Of a stretch of DNA of 64,000 bases, positions 13,007 through 23,359 are shown in pieces. The position numbers and the translations under genes were made by a program. The notes under the pieces are model-generated. The model made no database searches and had not been told where the DNA came from. It was given only the letters and a program-made list of their open reading frames with translations. This DNA is from Protula sp. h YS-2021 (lineage: Eukaryota > Annelida > Polychaeta > Sabellida > Serpulidae): positions 1,486,420-1,550,419 of the forward strand of contig OX457028.1 of NCBI GenBank assembly GCA_949752745.1. The letters run 5' to 3'. Numbering within the stretch: the stretch's first letter is position 1; the number at the start of each line of letters is the position of its first letter.

Positions 13007-14450
13007 TGACGAAAAAACAAAACAAAAAAAAACAAAAAAAAAAAAAAAAGGGAAGAAATAAACGCCGTAATTCTTTGCAAAGCATACCCATTTGCAAACT
13101 ATGTTTGCAAGTGGGAATGGGACCTGCATTTCCCTTCAGTCAGTGTGTTTAGGTGTCGATTCACAGCAAATGTGTATCCCTTCAGTGTAGGGTAGATATG
13201 TTAGGTCGCCCTGTGTTATGAAAAAAACAAGACAGTTGTATTGGTGGTGTGTTAGGTGTGGTGGAGTCCGGTAAATTGTTTTAAATTGCAAATTGCCGTA
13301 TCCCTTTCTTAAAAAAACATTCAGAGATTACTGCCTGTTGATCAAATTTAATTAACTGTTGACCTGAGGGTCAGTGTTAACCCCCCCCCCCCCTTCGTTA
13401 TTGTCAATTTTTAGTGTAAGCTAGAGTTATTTCAGTTACTTAAATGAATTGTGTGAAGCAATGGGCTGATATACAAGAGGCGTTGCCAAGAAAAATCAAT
13501 TCGTGAAACCTGTGGTTTTAAGTGACGACCGATTGGAAACTGCGTCTATCTTCAGTCAATGTGTAAAGCTGTGTTCATGCAGTGCTGGGTTGATTCTATT
13601 AAAAAAATGAAACAAAAACATTCAAAAGTTACTGCCTGTTGATCAAACTTAACTCGATTTTGACCGTAAGGTCAGTCGTAACCCCCCCCCCCCCCCCCGT
13701 TATCGTTGTTTTTTTTTGGGGGGGGGGGGGGTGAGCTGGTGATTTCAGTGAATAGATAGTGAAATATACGCTGAAGTGCGGCGGTGTTATTATTTTTTCT
13801 TTGGTTTCTGTGAAGTCTGGAAGTGAAGTGAAACGGAAGGGGCTGCTTCGCGATAAAGTGTACACGAAAGGGTCGCGTCATGGTTAGAATGATCTGTATT
13901 TTTAAATGTGTGACGTGTCCCATGAGGTGGTAGTGACACATTAGCAGGTTGTTTTACGGTAAAGTGTACGTGTGCGGATAGTTTCACGATAACGGTGCCA
14001 CCGAAAGAAATGTGTGCTATTTCGTAGTTTACCATTGTTAGGATTTAAAAGTGAGATCAATACGAGAGTTTAAATGAATATTAATCATAATTAATAACCA
14101 GGTGCATTGAAAACGCTTAAAGTGGAGGAAAATACGTGCTTTGCGATACGTATAGAATTTTTTTTCGAAATATTCCTAATGATACACTCGTCTTACCCAC
14201 CGTTTACGGTATATGCTTCACCATTTGAGATCGTCGGATTTCTGCAATCCAAGATATAGTTTGTCAGCACGACTTCCGACACTGCTAAGCTGTATATGAC
14301 TATATTGAACGTATATATTTAGTCAATTCCCATATTGACTGACGCCCGCAGACAGTGTTCACGAATTGCCTAAAACTGTCAGTGAATTCTTGGATTGACT
14401 GAATTCACGTTTTGATTGCGAACATATATTAACCCTCGGCCGAAATTGGC
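13007..14450. other. Unassigned spacer with poly-A, poly-C and poly-G tracts
   Basis: No gene is recognisable. The stretch holds an A-rich tract (13014-13050) and a diverged duplication: ACTGCCTGTTGATCAAA followed by a GGTCAGT word and a C-run occurs at about 13320-13395 and again at 13625-13698. The second copy has 17 Cs (13682-13698), then a T-rich spacer, then 14 Gs (13718-13731). Short open frames here are low-complexity translations. Confidence 0.7.
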
Positions 14451-14482
14451 GTGGTGTCTGTTTGTCTGTCCTTGACCGTAAT

Positions 14483-15165
14483 CTTGTAAACACGATAGCT
14501 TGAAAAGTGCTTGGTCGATCATCACGAAATTTTGTGCAGGGACTAATCAGGTAAAGATCTGGGCTGGTATTGATTTTTTTGCCCGATCGGACAAATCAAA
14601 ATGCCTACCTGATGGCCATCTTCTTCGTTGACACCAACTTCTTGTAAACACGATAGCCTGAAAAGTACTTGATCGATCATCGCGAAATTTTGTGCAGGAA
14701 GTAATCAGGTAAAGAATTAGGTTGGTATTGATTTTGGGCTTGATCGCAAAATTCAAAATGGCTGCCAGCCCCATCTCGAATTTTTCGTGAAAATCTTCCA
14801 AACAGGATAAGTGAAAAACTATTCTGATCATCACCAAATATTATACACAAATTTACTGGGTCAAAATCTCGGCTATTATTGATTTTAGGCTCGATCGGAA
14901 AATTTAAAATGGCTGCCAGCCACCATCTTGAATTGTGAAAGTGAAAAACTACTTGGACGATCATCACCAAATTTTGAACAAACATTTGCTAGGTCTAATT
15001 CTTGATTTCTACTGTTTTGGGCCCGATTGAAAAATTCAAAATGACTGTCTGTCGTTTTCTTGAATTTTTTGTTAACATTTCTTGTAAACGCGATAAGTAA
15101 AAAAGTACTTGGCCGATCATCACCAAATTTTTATATACACATTTACCGGTCAAAATATACCCTTG
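14483..15165. repeat. Diverged ~140-160-bp tandem repeat, about 5 copies
   Basis: Units begin with forms of CTTGTAAACACGATAGC followed by AAAAGTACTTGG, CGATCATCACCAAATTTT and AAAATTCAAAATGGCTGCC. Starts are near 14483, 14642, 14800, 14938 and 15080. Copies are well diverged, so the array is old. Minus-strand open frames inside it are repeat translations, not genes. Confidence 0.85.
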
Positions 15166-16560
15166 AGCAGACCTGTACGTAGGCTGAGGGGTATTGCCAC
15201 CACTGATGGCTCTTGTGCATGTAAGGTTTTATCTTGTACCCAAAATTTCTCATCAGATCAAGGATGGTTGTGAGAAATTGGGTCTCGCAAGAGTATCTCG
15301 ATCGAAACCCGTGGTTAAGTGATGATAATATATAGTTTTTATCGAAGTGATTTAGCATGTTCCCGCAGATAATACGCACCAAATATTTGCTTGTGACGGA
15401 TTTTTAAGATGCTGGTCTGTTGTTTTCGGGGAGGTGCTTCTCGCGTGTCTTCAGTAATTTCTCAGCGTTATTCAAAGATCAAAGAATCTTCTCTCGCGCC
15501 AATGCACGGAGTACTGCATTCGGTATTATTTCGAGATTATTAAATGGCATGGCGGTCTAGAGGTTTACAAAAGTATTGTGCCCGAAAAAAATTATTTACA
15601 AAAAAACAAGACAAAGTCATAAGTTTGGTATATAAATATAACCGTGGGAAACACAGACGAATAAAATGCGTATATATTACATGGAAAATGACATGGTGGG
15701 TTCGCCCAGGAAAACCAATGCATATTACACGTTGGCGGGAGAAATTTCCCACGTATATTCTACGCATATTATACGCATGTGTGTTGTGGGGCGTATGAGT
15801 GAATATATACGATGCACATTTGGTCTTCCTATTTACTATGCATATATGGTCTCTGTATGTGTTATCTTTGGTGTCTTTTAAGATGTACAAAAGGTCTCCC
15901 TATTTTTGATGGCATATTCTGTGTATGGTCTTCCAAAGTCGTAATATATTATTATACACAGTTATTTATATACACACCCAGATATGAGGTGCATTTTTAG
16001 TGGCAGAATATTAGGTATGGATCTTAATGTCATGAAGTATTTACCACAGGCCATATGAATATGGCATGATTTATGTGACTGTATTGAAAAATGTCATAGG
16101 TATTCAAATAAAACACACACAAAAAAGAAAGCCATTTGTTGCCGTAGGATTGTGGTTTCACATCCAAGTATGCGCGACTGTTTTTAGATTAATTTTAATG
16201 GTGCAGAGTCAGCTGTACGAATGGTCATCTGCAACAACCTATTAAAATATACAGAGCACTTTTCCTTTTGCAAATCACAAATGTTTGATCTAAGACACAC
16301 AACTTTTTTCTCTTGTATCGAAATAACCACTCACCTTACAGGGCACTGAAAATAAATAAATAAATAATAACACTCATAATAAAAATAAAACATCACAGCA
16401 ATACCAAAGAGGAATTCTCTTATTATTAATATTAACTTTACTTAAAGCTTATAAAGGAATTATTCTTTTCATGAAAATAACAACCTCCTCATTGAAAATG
16501 CGATCATCTCTGTCTTATCTAGTTCTAGCAAGTCGCCTTTTGTCAAAGCATCATTCCCGA
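15166..16560. other. No recognisable gene
   Basis: AT-rich sequence with AC/AT-rich patches and TATATAC-type words around 15660-16000. Short open frames on both strands (15540-15890) overlap each other and show no family motif. I see nothing supportable here. Confidence 0.5.
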
Positions 16561-16568
16561 ACCTCCTC

Positions 16569-16738
16569 GCCAACAAGGAAAGGTACTCCGGTTGTCATGA
16601 TACGGTGATCGCGAATGTTACGGATCCTGCGCATGATGCGTCGTGTGGCTTGCCACGGATGGCTATCCAATTTGATTGTTGATACAAAATGCGGATTCCA
16701 ACCTTTTTGCGTAATTGAGCTTCACTATGGAGGCAAAT
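16569..16738 (-). other. Unassigned minus-strand open frame (possible exon remnant)
   Basis: A locally GC-richer patch. Read on the minus strand it is open for about 55 codons and contains GWNPHFVSTIKLDSHPWQ followed by an arginine-rich stretch (RRIMRRIRNIR) and a terminal GVPFLVGEEVRE before a stop. There is no ATG at its left end and I recognise no family. It could be a terminal exon, a transposon remnant or chance. Confidence 0.25.
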
Positions 16739-17002
16739 AAAAACTCAAATTAACGTTTACTGTCCTTATCTCACAACATTTCAGCGAAATGTGTAACTAT
16801 CCAAGAATGTTCCCAGTTCTTATCCAATACTGAATGAGACCGACTCACTATTTATACTAAGCATCCATAAGAACAACTCTCTGTGCACCATCACCACAAT
16901 GGCTACCCTCTGTGCACCATATTCGCACCCGACGTGTGACCTGTATACTTCGCAAAAACCAACTGCTTGCACCTTTCGGACCAACACCCGACGTGTGGGC
17001 TC

Positions 17003-17089
<87 letters not shown>
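17003..17089. repeat. (AAT)n microsatellite, tail of the adjacent retroelement
   Basis: About 29 uninterrupted AAT repeats. It abuts the 3' end of the minus-strand CR1/L2-like element, whose 3' tail it would form as (ATT)n. Short microsatellite tails are known for the CR1/L2 group. Confidence 0.9.
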
Positions 17090-20050
17090 GAATATTTATA
17101 TAGTCCCCTATCAACATTAGCTCAAAGGGCTTAACAATATAATACTGGATACGATTCAATACTGTTAAATAGAACTATTACACATGAAATCATTTAGCAA
17201 CAGTATGACTAGATTACAATAAAATTAGGCTAGAAATTAAAAGATACATCACAAATACGCCTGTCTAAAAAGATATGTTTTGAGACTCTTTTTAAATAAA
17301 TGAATCGACTAGCAATTCTGAATTTCTGGGGGCAGGACATTCCACAGTTTTGGACCAGCATTTGAGAAAGCTCTATTTCCATAAGTAGATTTGACCAGTT
17401 TTTGACTTTTGCAATTTGTTTGCTGTTGGCCTAGTGACTCTTTCATGTTTTGTAAAACTGACTAGATTACACAAATCCTGCGGCGCTTGGTTTTTAATTA
17501 CATTAAAAGTAATCACTAAAATTTTGTATTCAATTGTTTCTTTTGTCAATACGGCATATTAGTCTGGCAGATCGATCTTGGACAAGTTGTAGTTTCGTCC
17601 GTAATTCCTGCGAAACATCAAACAAAAGAGAATTACAGTAATCCAAACGTTATATCTCATAGTTTGAACTAATGCCTGGGTAGCGTCTTGTGTGAGAAAT
17701 TTGCGTATTTTCTCGATTGATTTCAGATAAAAAAGACAGGTTGATATTTTCTTGTTCACAAATTTTGACATGCTCAGTTTCTGGTCAAAAACTGCCCCTA
17801 GTGACACAACGGATTCACCGGAGAAGACTGACTGATCTCCGACACGTACCGAAATAGATGAACATGATTTCAGACTATGTGATGATCCAAATAGAATAAC
17901 TTCAGTTTTGTCATCATTCACCTGCAAGCAGTTGGCTATCATCCAGTCTCTCATATTGCCTATGCATGAATTCAGTACGTCTAGACTGTCAGCATTATCC
18001 AGCGCAAGGTATAGCTGGGCGTCGTCTGCATAAAAGCTATGACCAATTGAATGGTTCCGTGCGATGTCGCCCAGTGGAGCCGTATATAGAATATAAAGGA
18101 TCGGCCTAAGGATGGATCCTTGTGGTACTCCAAAACGAAGGGTAGCTTTATTTGACTTTTGATTGTCAATAAAAAAAGTTTGTTGTCTGGCATCCAAGTA
18201 GCTTTCTATCCAGGATAGTGCATTGCCTTGAATACCATATCGCTTTTTGAGTCTATTGAGACAGTCTTTGTGGAGTGAAATTTCCGATATGCCGATTGCA
18301 TAGGCTCACATAGGTTATGTTTTAATAAGTGAGATTCAAGACGTATGAATACAACTTTTTCACATAGTTTGATATAAAAGATAAGTTTGAAACAGGTCTA
18401 TAATTTTTCAAAATTTCGGGATCCAAGGTAGATTTTTTCAATAAAAGTTTGACTATGGCTTCTTTTAAAGCAGGTGGTACGTTAGCATTTGCTAAAGAAG
18501 TGTTGACAATTGAGGTTAGTTTTTTGACAATTTCGTCAATACACTGTGTTCGTAGGGATGGGGTCTAGATCACAGGTTGCATTTGACATTTGCAAAACAA
18601 GCCTTTTAATCTCATCTTCGCTTGCCGGTTCGAATATTTGCAGGCACGAGGACTGTTCTAATGATAGAATATAGAATCGTAAGGATTCAACGTTAGTAAG
18701 AGTATCCTTTTTTCATGATTACCTGTCGAATTTTAACTATTTTATCTATGAAAAAGTCTGAAAATTGATTAGGCAGGTTCACAATACAACTAGGATAAAT
18801 GGCTTCTTGTTTCCAATTCAAAATTTGGTTTGCCAGGTCGAAAAGTTTCTTTTTATCGTCGATGGATTCTAACACTTGTTCAGATAAAAATTTAGCTTTG
18901 ACCTCCATTGTTAATGAGTTGTAGTATTGGCATTGTTTTTTGTATTCCGCTTTATCCGATTCATGGCCTGATTTTGTATATTTACGTTCTAGTCTTCTTT
19001 TGATGACTTTTTGGCGAAGACAATGGTTATTAAACCACTTGCTGTTTGGCCTGATAAACAGACTTCTTTCCACTATTGGAGCGTGTTCGTCTAAAATAGA
19101 TTTTAAGATAGAATCATAGTTCTCTACGTAGCCATCTGGTGATGCAAAATCATCCGAAAAACAGTTGCGCTTTTTGATGTCAAATTTAAAGTCTGAAATG
19201 TTTATGTTTTTATTTTTCGAAAACATACAGTCTTCCTTGAGGGTTGAAATTTTATGTCGAAAAGATTGAATAAAACCGCAGAGTGGTCAGATAAGCACGG
19301 GTCGAGTGCACGCATTGAATGCACAAGCTTAGTACCAGTTTGCGTAAGTACCAAATCCAGTGTGTGTCCATGAACATGGGTTGAGAAATTTACATGTTGG
19401 TCGAATCCATTTGTGTGCAGCGGAGTTGCAAACTTTGTCGCTTCTGCAGAATCTGCGTCGCAATGAATATTGAAGTCTCCGACTATAATGGGTCTTTGAT
19501 GAAGTGTTAAAACGTATGTCAAAAAGTGTTCAAACTCTTCTATAAAATTCCGAAAATTCAGATCATGTTTAGTGCTCGGAGGGGGTCTGTAAATAATAAA
19601 CAATTTGACGATGGTAGATGGTAGGTGAAGAGAACCCGCAAGTATCTCGAACGTGGTATAATCTGGAACTTCTATGACTTGGAATTTAATTGGAGTTCCT
19701 ATGGAGAAGTCCAACTCCGCCCCCACTGCCCGATGGCCGCGGCCTGTGTGCAAACTTATACCCATTTGGTGTAAGAAAACCAATATCAGTTATGGAATTT
19801 TCAGATGTCCAGGTTTCAGTCAGTGCCAGAAAATCTAAGGCATTTTCGACCAATGCTTCCGAGAAATCAACTGCTGACGGCGCAGCAACCACACTACTTA
19901 TATACAGGCTGGCAGAAAAGCAGCCGCTAATTGAAAATGCGACCAATCGAGTGTTAAAAACCTGTCCAAAAAATTTGTTACGAATGACGAAAGAACGAAA
20001 AAGTGATGTTTTTGTAACGATCACAAACTTCTTTACAGAACCACAATATC
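17090..20050 (-). pseudogene. CR1/L2-like non-LTR retrotransposon, 5'-truncated and frameshifted
   Basis: On the minus strand, from its 5' side, come an AP-like endonuclease start (20024-19686, motif LTETW), the endonuclease core (19783-19202, motifs GDFNIH and SDHSAV), a linker (19226-18693) and reverse transcriptase (18300-17559). The RT has GVPQGS and FYADDAQLY, with the YADD catalytic pair intact, then a frameshifted RLDYCNSLLFDV and, near 17420-17300, AFSNAGPKLWNVLPPEIQ, the usual C-terminal signature of this group. ORF1 is absent. At least three frameshifts separate the parts, so it is dead. The family name is from motifs only; CR1 and L2 cannot be told apart by eye. Confidence 0.9.
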
Positions 20051-20174
20051 AATTGAAATCTCACTCTTCCTTTTATGTTACTTTGATGTAATCAAAATAT
20101 GGTGTGTAACTTGCTCAAAAATGCCAAACTTGTTAAAACTCAGAGTCAGTCTGAGTCTTTTTTTTTTGGTAAAG

Positions 20175-20300
20175 CGCGCGCAATAACGAATGACGTTATT
20201 ATGACGTCATAATGATGACGTCATAAAGACGTCATGATGACGTCATAAAGACGTCATGACGTTAGACTGCCTAAGCGGTATAACCCTAACCCTAGGCGTA
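20175..20300. promoter_or_regulatory. CRE array with GCGCGCGC and TAACCCTAACCC
   Basis: After GCGCGCGC (20175-20183) come repeated TGACGTCA palindromes with TGACGTTA variants (about 20187-20265), then CCTAAGCGGTATAACCCTAA (from about 20269). TGACGTCA is the established CREB/ATF site. The same order of parts recurs at 61217-61494. It lies just upstream of the zinc-finger cassette; a promoter role is inferred. Confidence 0.6.
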
Positions 20301-20305
20301 GACAA

Positions 20306-20402
20306 CATGTTCAACAACATGTTGAACATGTTGTTCAACATGTTCTTCAACATGTTGTTCAACAAGTTGAACATGTTGTTCAACATGTTGTTCAACAAGT
20401 TG
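20306..20402. repeat. 5' TTCAACATG-type array of the zinc-finger cassette
   Basis: A run of the 9-mers TTCAACATG/TTCAACAAG mixed with their reverse complements CATGTTGAA/CTTGTTGAA, so it is strongly self-complementary. It ends directly at a TATA box. The same word array precedes the second cassette at 63551-63853. Confidence 0.92.
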
Positions 20403-20410
20403 TATATAAG
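20401..20410 (+). promoter_or_regulatory. TATA box of the zinc-finger cassette
   Basis: TGTATATAAG immediately follows the TTCAACATG-type array and lies about 55 bases upstream of the ATG at 20464. The spacing suits a short leader of some 25-30 bases. The second copy has TGTATATAGA at 63854-63863 in the same place. Confidence 0.7.
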
Positions 20411-20463
20411 GCTATTTTTAAAGGCTTTTTCATCATTTGAAAAGTGTATGTTGAACCGAAAGG

Positions 20464-21135
20464 ATGTATAAATGCAACATTTGTTTGAAATCTTATAATT
20501 GGCCCCAAATTCTTAAAAGACGCTTAAACAATGCTCACACTTCAGAAGAAGAATTGGAGATAGATATGGAAAACCCTGTAAAACCACCTATCACTGAAAC
20601 TTTAGATGAGTCTTCTATGGAAAGTCAAAGCGTCAACATGACTGAAAAGAATGCACATGCTTGTACAAAATGTGTTGCGTTGTACAACAGTCAAGAAGCT
20701 TTGTTCAAACATATGGAACATTGGGTTGAGGGTGATGATGACGGCAGCTCTGAAAGTGAATCAGAAACAGACTCTGAAAGTGAGTCAGAAACATACTCTG
20801 TTTGGTATGATATGGTTCAAGAAGTCTACGATGAATATGATACCAAATTTCAAGAAAAGGTTTCAGAATATGAAGAACAAGGGCTTGAAGATGCGCGTGA
20901 ATTAGCAAGTGATGACTTTCGACCCATTTATAAGCGTCGACTTAAACAACTGTTTATGAGACTATTCAAATATGCCCAACGTCTACAACAAAAAGAACAT
21001 TATGAAACCATTTTAGAAGACTTTAATTACTTTGTTGATGAAAAACATTACGAGTATTCAAAGGCACTAAAGGCGGCTATAAGAAGAAACGGTGAATTCT
21101 TTGAAGAGCTGCTAGATGAGGAGGAGGAAGATTAA
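20464..21135 (+). CDS. Small acidic C2H2-type zinc-finger protein of a repeated cassette
   Basis: Intronless, 223 residues. Finger 1 (residues 4-25, CNICLKSYNW...) has both cysteines and the final histidine, but arginine where the first zinc-binding histidine belongs. Finger 2 (about residues 67-86) is C-x2-C-x12-H-x2-H. A Ser/Glu/Asp-rich stretch follows (about 90-108), then a charged helical C-terminal half rich in Lys, Arg, Glu and aromatics, ending in an acidic tail. After TAA at 21133-21135 the same frame continues for 20 acidic codons (SSDEESDMDASEQSEADEEK) to TAG at 21196-21198, so the ancestral protein was probably longer or the stop is recent. A nuclear DNA-binding role is inferred from the fingers. 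The flanking self-complementary arrays are the obvious candidate target. I do not recognise the family; a second, cut-off copy starts at 63916. Confidence 0.8.
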   Translation: MYKCNICLKSYNWPQILKRRLNNAHTSEEELEIDMENPVKPPITETLDESSMESQSVNMTEKNAHACTKCVALYNSQEALFKHMEHWVEGDDDGSSESESETDSESESETYSVWYDMVQEVYDEYDTKFQEKVSEYEEQGLEDARELASDDFRPIYKRRLKQLFMRLFKYAQRLQQKEHYETILEDFNYFVDEKHYEYSKALKAAIRRNGEFFEELLDEEEED

Positions 21136-21219
21136 AGCAGTGATGAAGAAAGTGATATGGATGCCAGTGAACAGAGTGAAGCAGATGAAGAAAAATAGAC
21201 TTATTTGACTAAACATTAT

Positions 21220-21244
21220 AATAAAGACTTTGTAAATCAATAAA
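21220..21244 (+). terminator. Two poly(A) signals after the zinc-finger ORF
   Basis: AATAAA occurs at 21220-21225 and 21239-21244, just past the alternative stop at 21198. This fits cleavage and polyadenylation of a short intronless transcript. Confidence 0.65.
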
Positions 21245-21274
21245 TGTTATAATATTGTTATAGATTTAAGCTGT

Positions 21275-21342
21275 ATGTATTTAAGTGTATTTAAGTGTAT
21301 TTAAGTGTATTGAAGTGTATTTAAGTGTATTTAAATGTATTA
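21275..21342. repeat. TGTATTTAAG decamer repeat
   Basis: About seven tandem copies of TGTATTTAAG with single-base variants, between the poly(A) signals and the 3' TTCAACATG-type array. Confidence 0.85.
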
Positions 21343-21389
21343 ATAAACCTATTCAACATATGTCTTGTTTTTTCTTTGCTTGAACTACA

Positions 21390-21600
21390 ACTTGCTGAAC
21401 AACTTGTTAAACAGCATGTTGTTGAACAAGTTGAACATGTTCAACATGTTCAACAACATGTTTAACAAATTGAACATGTTGAACATGTTGAACATGTTCA
21501 ACATGTTCAACAACATGTTGAACATGTTCAACTTGTTGAACATGTTGAACAACAGCTTGTTGAACAATTGTTGTACAATTGCTAAACAACTTGTTGAATA
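21390..21600. repeat. 3' TTCAACATG-type array of the zinc-finger cassette
   Basis: Same 9-mer vocabulary as the 5' array (CATGTTGAA, TTCAACATG and AAG variants), ~200 bases, ending in decayed forms (CAACTTGTTGAATAATAG). The gene is thus enclosed by two copies of one array. A GGCGCGCGCC palindrome follows at about 21644-21653. Confidence 0.9.
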
Positions 21601-21689
21601 ATAGTTTGACGTAAAAATAATTCAAACACATGTTTGAATGGTGGGCGCGCGCCATTCCAACAACCACCTATGCCAAACTACTGTAAAAC

Positions 21690-22045
21690 TAAGACATCAA
21701 ACTGAATCCAACGGTGAAATTTTCATGCAAATCCGTCAACTATAGCGAAAGTTATCCCACTTTTTGCAAAATTAAAAATTGTGGTAAATATGCACACAGC
21801 CAACTGTGCAAATAGCCCATAACCACTTAATGTTAAAACTAGATAAAAAACTGAATCAAACAGCGAAAGTTTCATGCAAATCCGTCAATCATAACAAAAG
21901 TTATTCAACTTTTAACTTATCATTTTAAGGTGAATTCATGATACATACAGCCAGCTGCGCAACCAGTCCATGACTATGTGAAAACTAGATATAAAACTGA
22001 ATTAAACAGTGAAATTTTCATGCAAATCGGTCAAGCATAACACTT
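21690..22045. repeat. ~147-bp tandem repeat, 2.5 copies
   Basis: The word AAACTGAAT(C/T)(C/A)AA...CATGCAAATCCGTCAA begins near 21700, 21849 and 21994, followed by a shared ACAGCCAACTG/ACAGCCAGCTG block. Copies are diverged. No gene is seen between here and 22260. Confidence 0.8.
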
Positions 22046-22299
22046 AGGGTCATACTGCAACTCCAAGCAGTTAGACACTGCTGCCTCAGAAAAACAAAAA
22101 AGTCTGACACCGCTGTCTACATTGTTGATGACGAAATCTGATTACGCAGTCTGATTACACTCATGACGAAATGCTGCTGATGACGATTGAAGGTTGTATG
22201 ACTCCATTTTCTTTTCTAAGTAAACACTGCATTTCAAACAAAAAAAAGAAGACTAATGGAGTACAAAGAGCAACATAAGCAAAACATTTTATCATGGTG

Positions 22300-22404
22300 T
22301 TGGTATGTATGCATGAGAGTGTGGGAGAAAAAAAGTTGCCATCAGAAGGTTGAAATGCCTATGTGGCTTATGAAACGCTCAGTCGTGGTGTGTGTGTGTG
22401 TGTG

Positions 22405-22466
<62 letters not shown>

Positions 22467-22546
22467 GGGGAAAAAAGTTGCCATCAGAAGGTTGAAATAC
22501 CTATGTGGCTTATGAAACGCTCAGTCGTGGTGTGTGTGTGTGTGTG

Positions 22547-22593
<47 letters not shown>

Positions 22594-22672
22594 TGAGGGG
22601 AAAAAAGTTGCCATCAGAAGGTTGAAATACCTATGTGGCTTATGAAACGCTCAGTCGCGGTGTGTGTGTGTG

Positions 22673-22730
<58 letters not shown>

Positions 22731-22815
22731 GAGGAAAAAAGTTGGCATCAGAAGGTTGAAATACCTATGTGGCTTATGAAACGCTCAGTCGTGGTGTGTG
22801 GAGAGAGAGTGTGGG
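22300..22815. repeat. Composite (GT)n(GA)n minisatellite, 4 units
   Basis: Four copies of a ~70-base core (AAAAAAGTTGCCATCAGAAGG ... GCTCAGTCGTGG) alternate with a (GT)n(GA)n microsatellite of changing length. Cores lie near 22326, 22472, 22602 and 22736. Core and microsatellite were amplified together. Confidence 0.9.
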
Positions 22816-22817
22816 GG

Positions 22818-23262
22818 AAAAGTTTGTTTACTAAGTTTGTTTACAAAGTTTTAATGAGTTTCAATTACGTAAATAACCAAAGTTTGATTACAAATTTTGT
22901 TTACAAAGTTTGTTTATAAAGTTTGTTTACAAATTGTGTTTACAAAGTTTGCTTACAAAGTTTGTTTACAAAGTTTCAATGAGTTTCAATTATGCAAATA
23001 ACCAAAGTTTGTTACAAATTTTGTTTACAAATTTTGCCTAAAAAGTTTGTTTACAAAGTTTGTTTACAAATTCTGTTTACAAAGTTTGTTTACAAAGTTT
23101 GTTTACAAAGTTTGTTTACGAACTTTGTCTACAAAGTTTCAATGAGTTTCAATTATGTAAATAACCAAGGTTTGTTTACAAATTTTGTTTACAAATTTTG
23201 TTTACACAGTTTGTTTACACAGTTTGTTTACAAAGTTCACTTTTGTTTACAAAGTTTTTAAT
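22818..23262. repeat. TTTGTTTACAAAG minisatellite (forkhead-type words)
   Basis: A 12-13-bp repeat, AGTTTGTTTACAA with variants, interrupted three times by an AATGAGTTTCAATTA(T/C)G(T/C)AAATAACC block, so it also has a longer period. About 20 exact TGTTTAC words are visible, the established core of forkhead-factor sites. Function is unknown. Confidence 0.88.
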
Positions 23263-23284
23263 TCGTTGCCAAGACTACGCCTAT

Positions 23285-23358
23285 GAACTCACTTCCGGTC
23301 CAGACAGCACTTCCGCTATGACGTCACTTCCGGTCCAGACAGTATGACGTCATCAAGT
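23285..23358. promoter_or_regulatory. ETS/CRE-like motif pair, duplicated
   Basis: CACTTCCGGTCCAGACAG occurs twice, each copy near a TGACGTCA or ATGACGTCAT palindrome (about 23319 and 23344). CTTCCGG is an ETS-type core and TGACGTCA a CREB/ATF site. No transcription unit can be assigned with confidence. Confidence 0.4.
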
Positions 23359-23359
23359 G

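Noticed and set aside
13629..14035. Three overlapping minus-strand open frames
   Set aside because: They overlap in different frames, run through poly-G/poly-C and show no family motif.
16857..17159. Poly-Tyr and poly-Ile open frames
   Set aside because: Translations of the (AAT)n microsatellite.
20280..20294. TAACCCTAACCC as a telomere remnant
   Set aside because: Only two hexamers, and the related locus at 61485 has just one. It belongs to a shared CTAAGC...TAACCCTAA module, not a telomere repeat.
21365..21667. Leu/Asn/Met- and His/Val/Gln-rich open frames; also 63536-63991 on the minus strand
   Set aside because: All come from the TTCAACATG-type arrays, which stay open in several frames because the 9-mer is a multiple of three.
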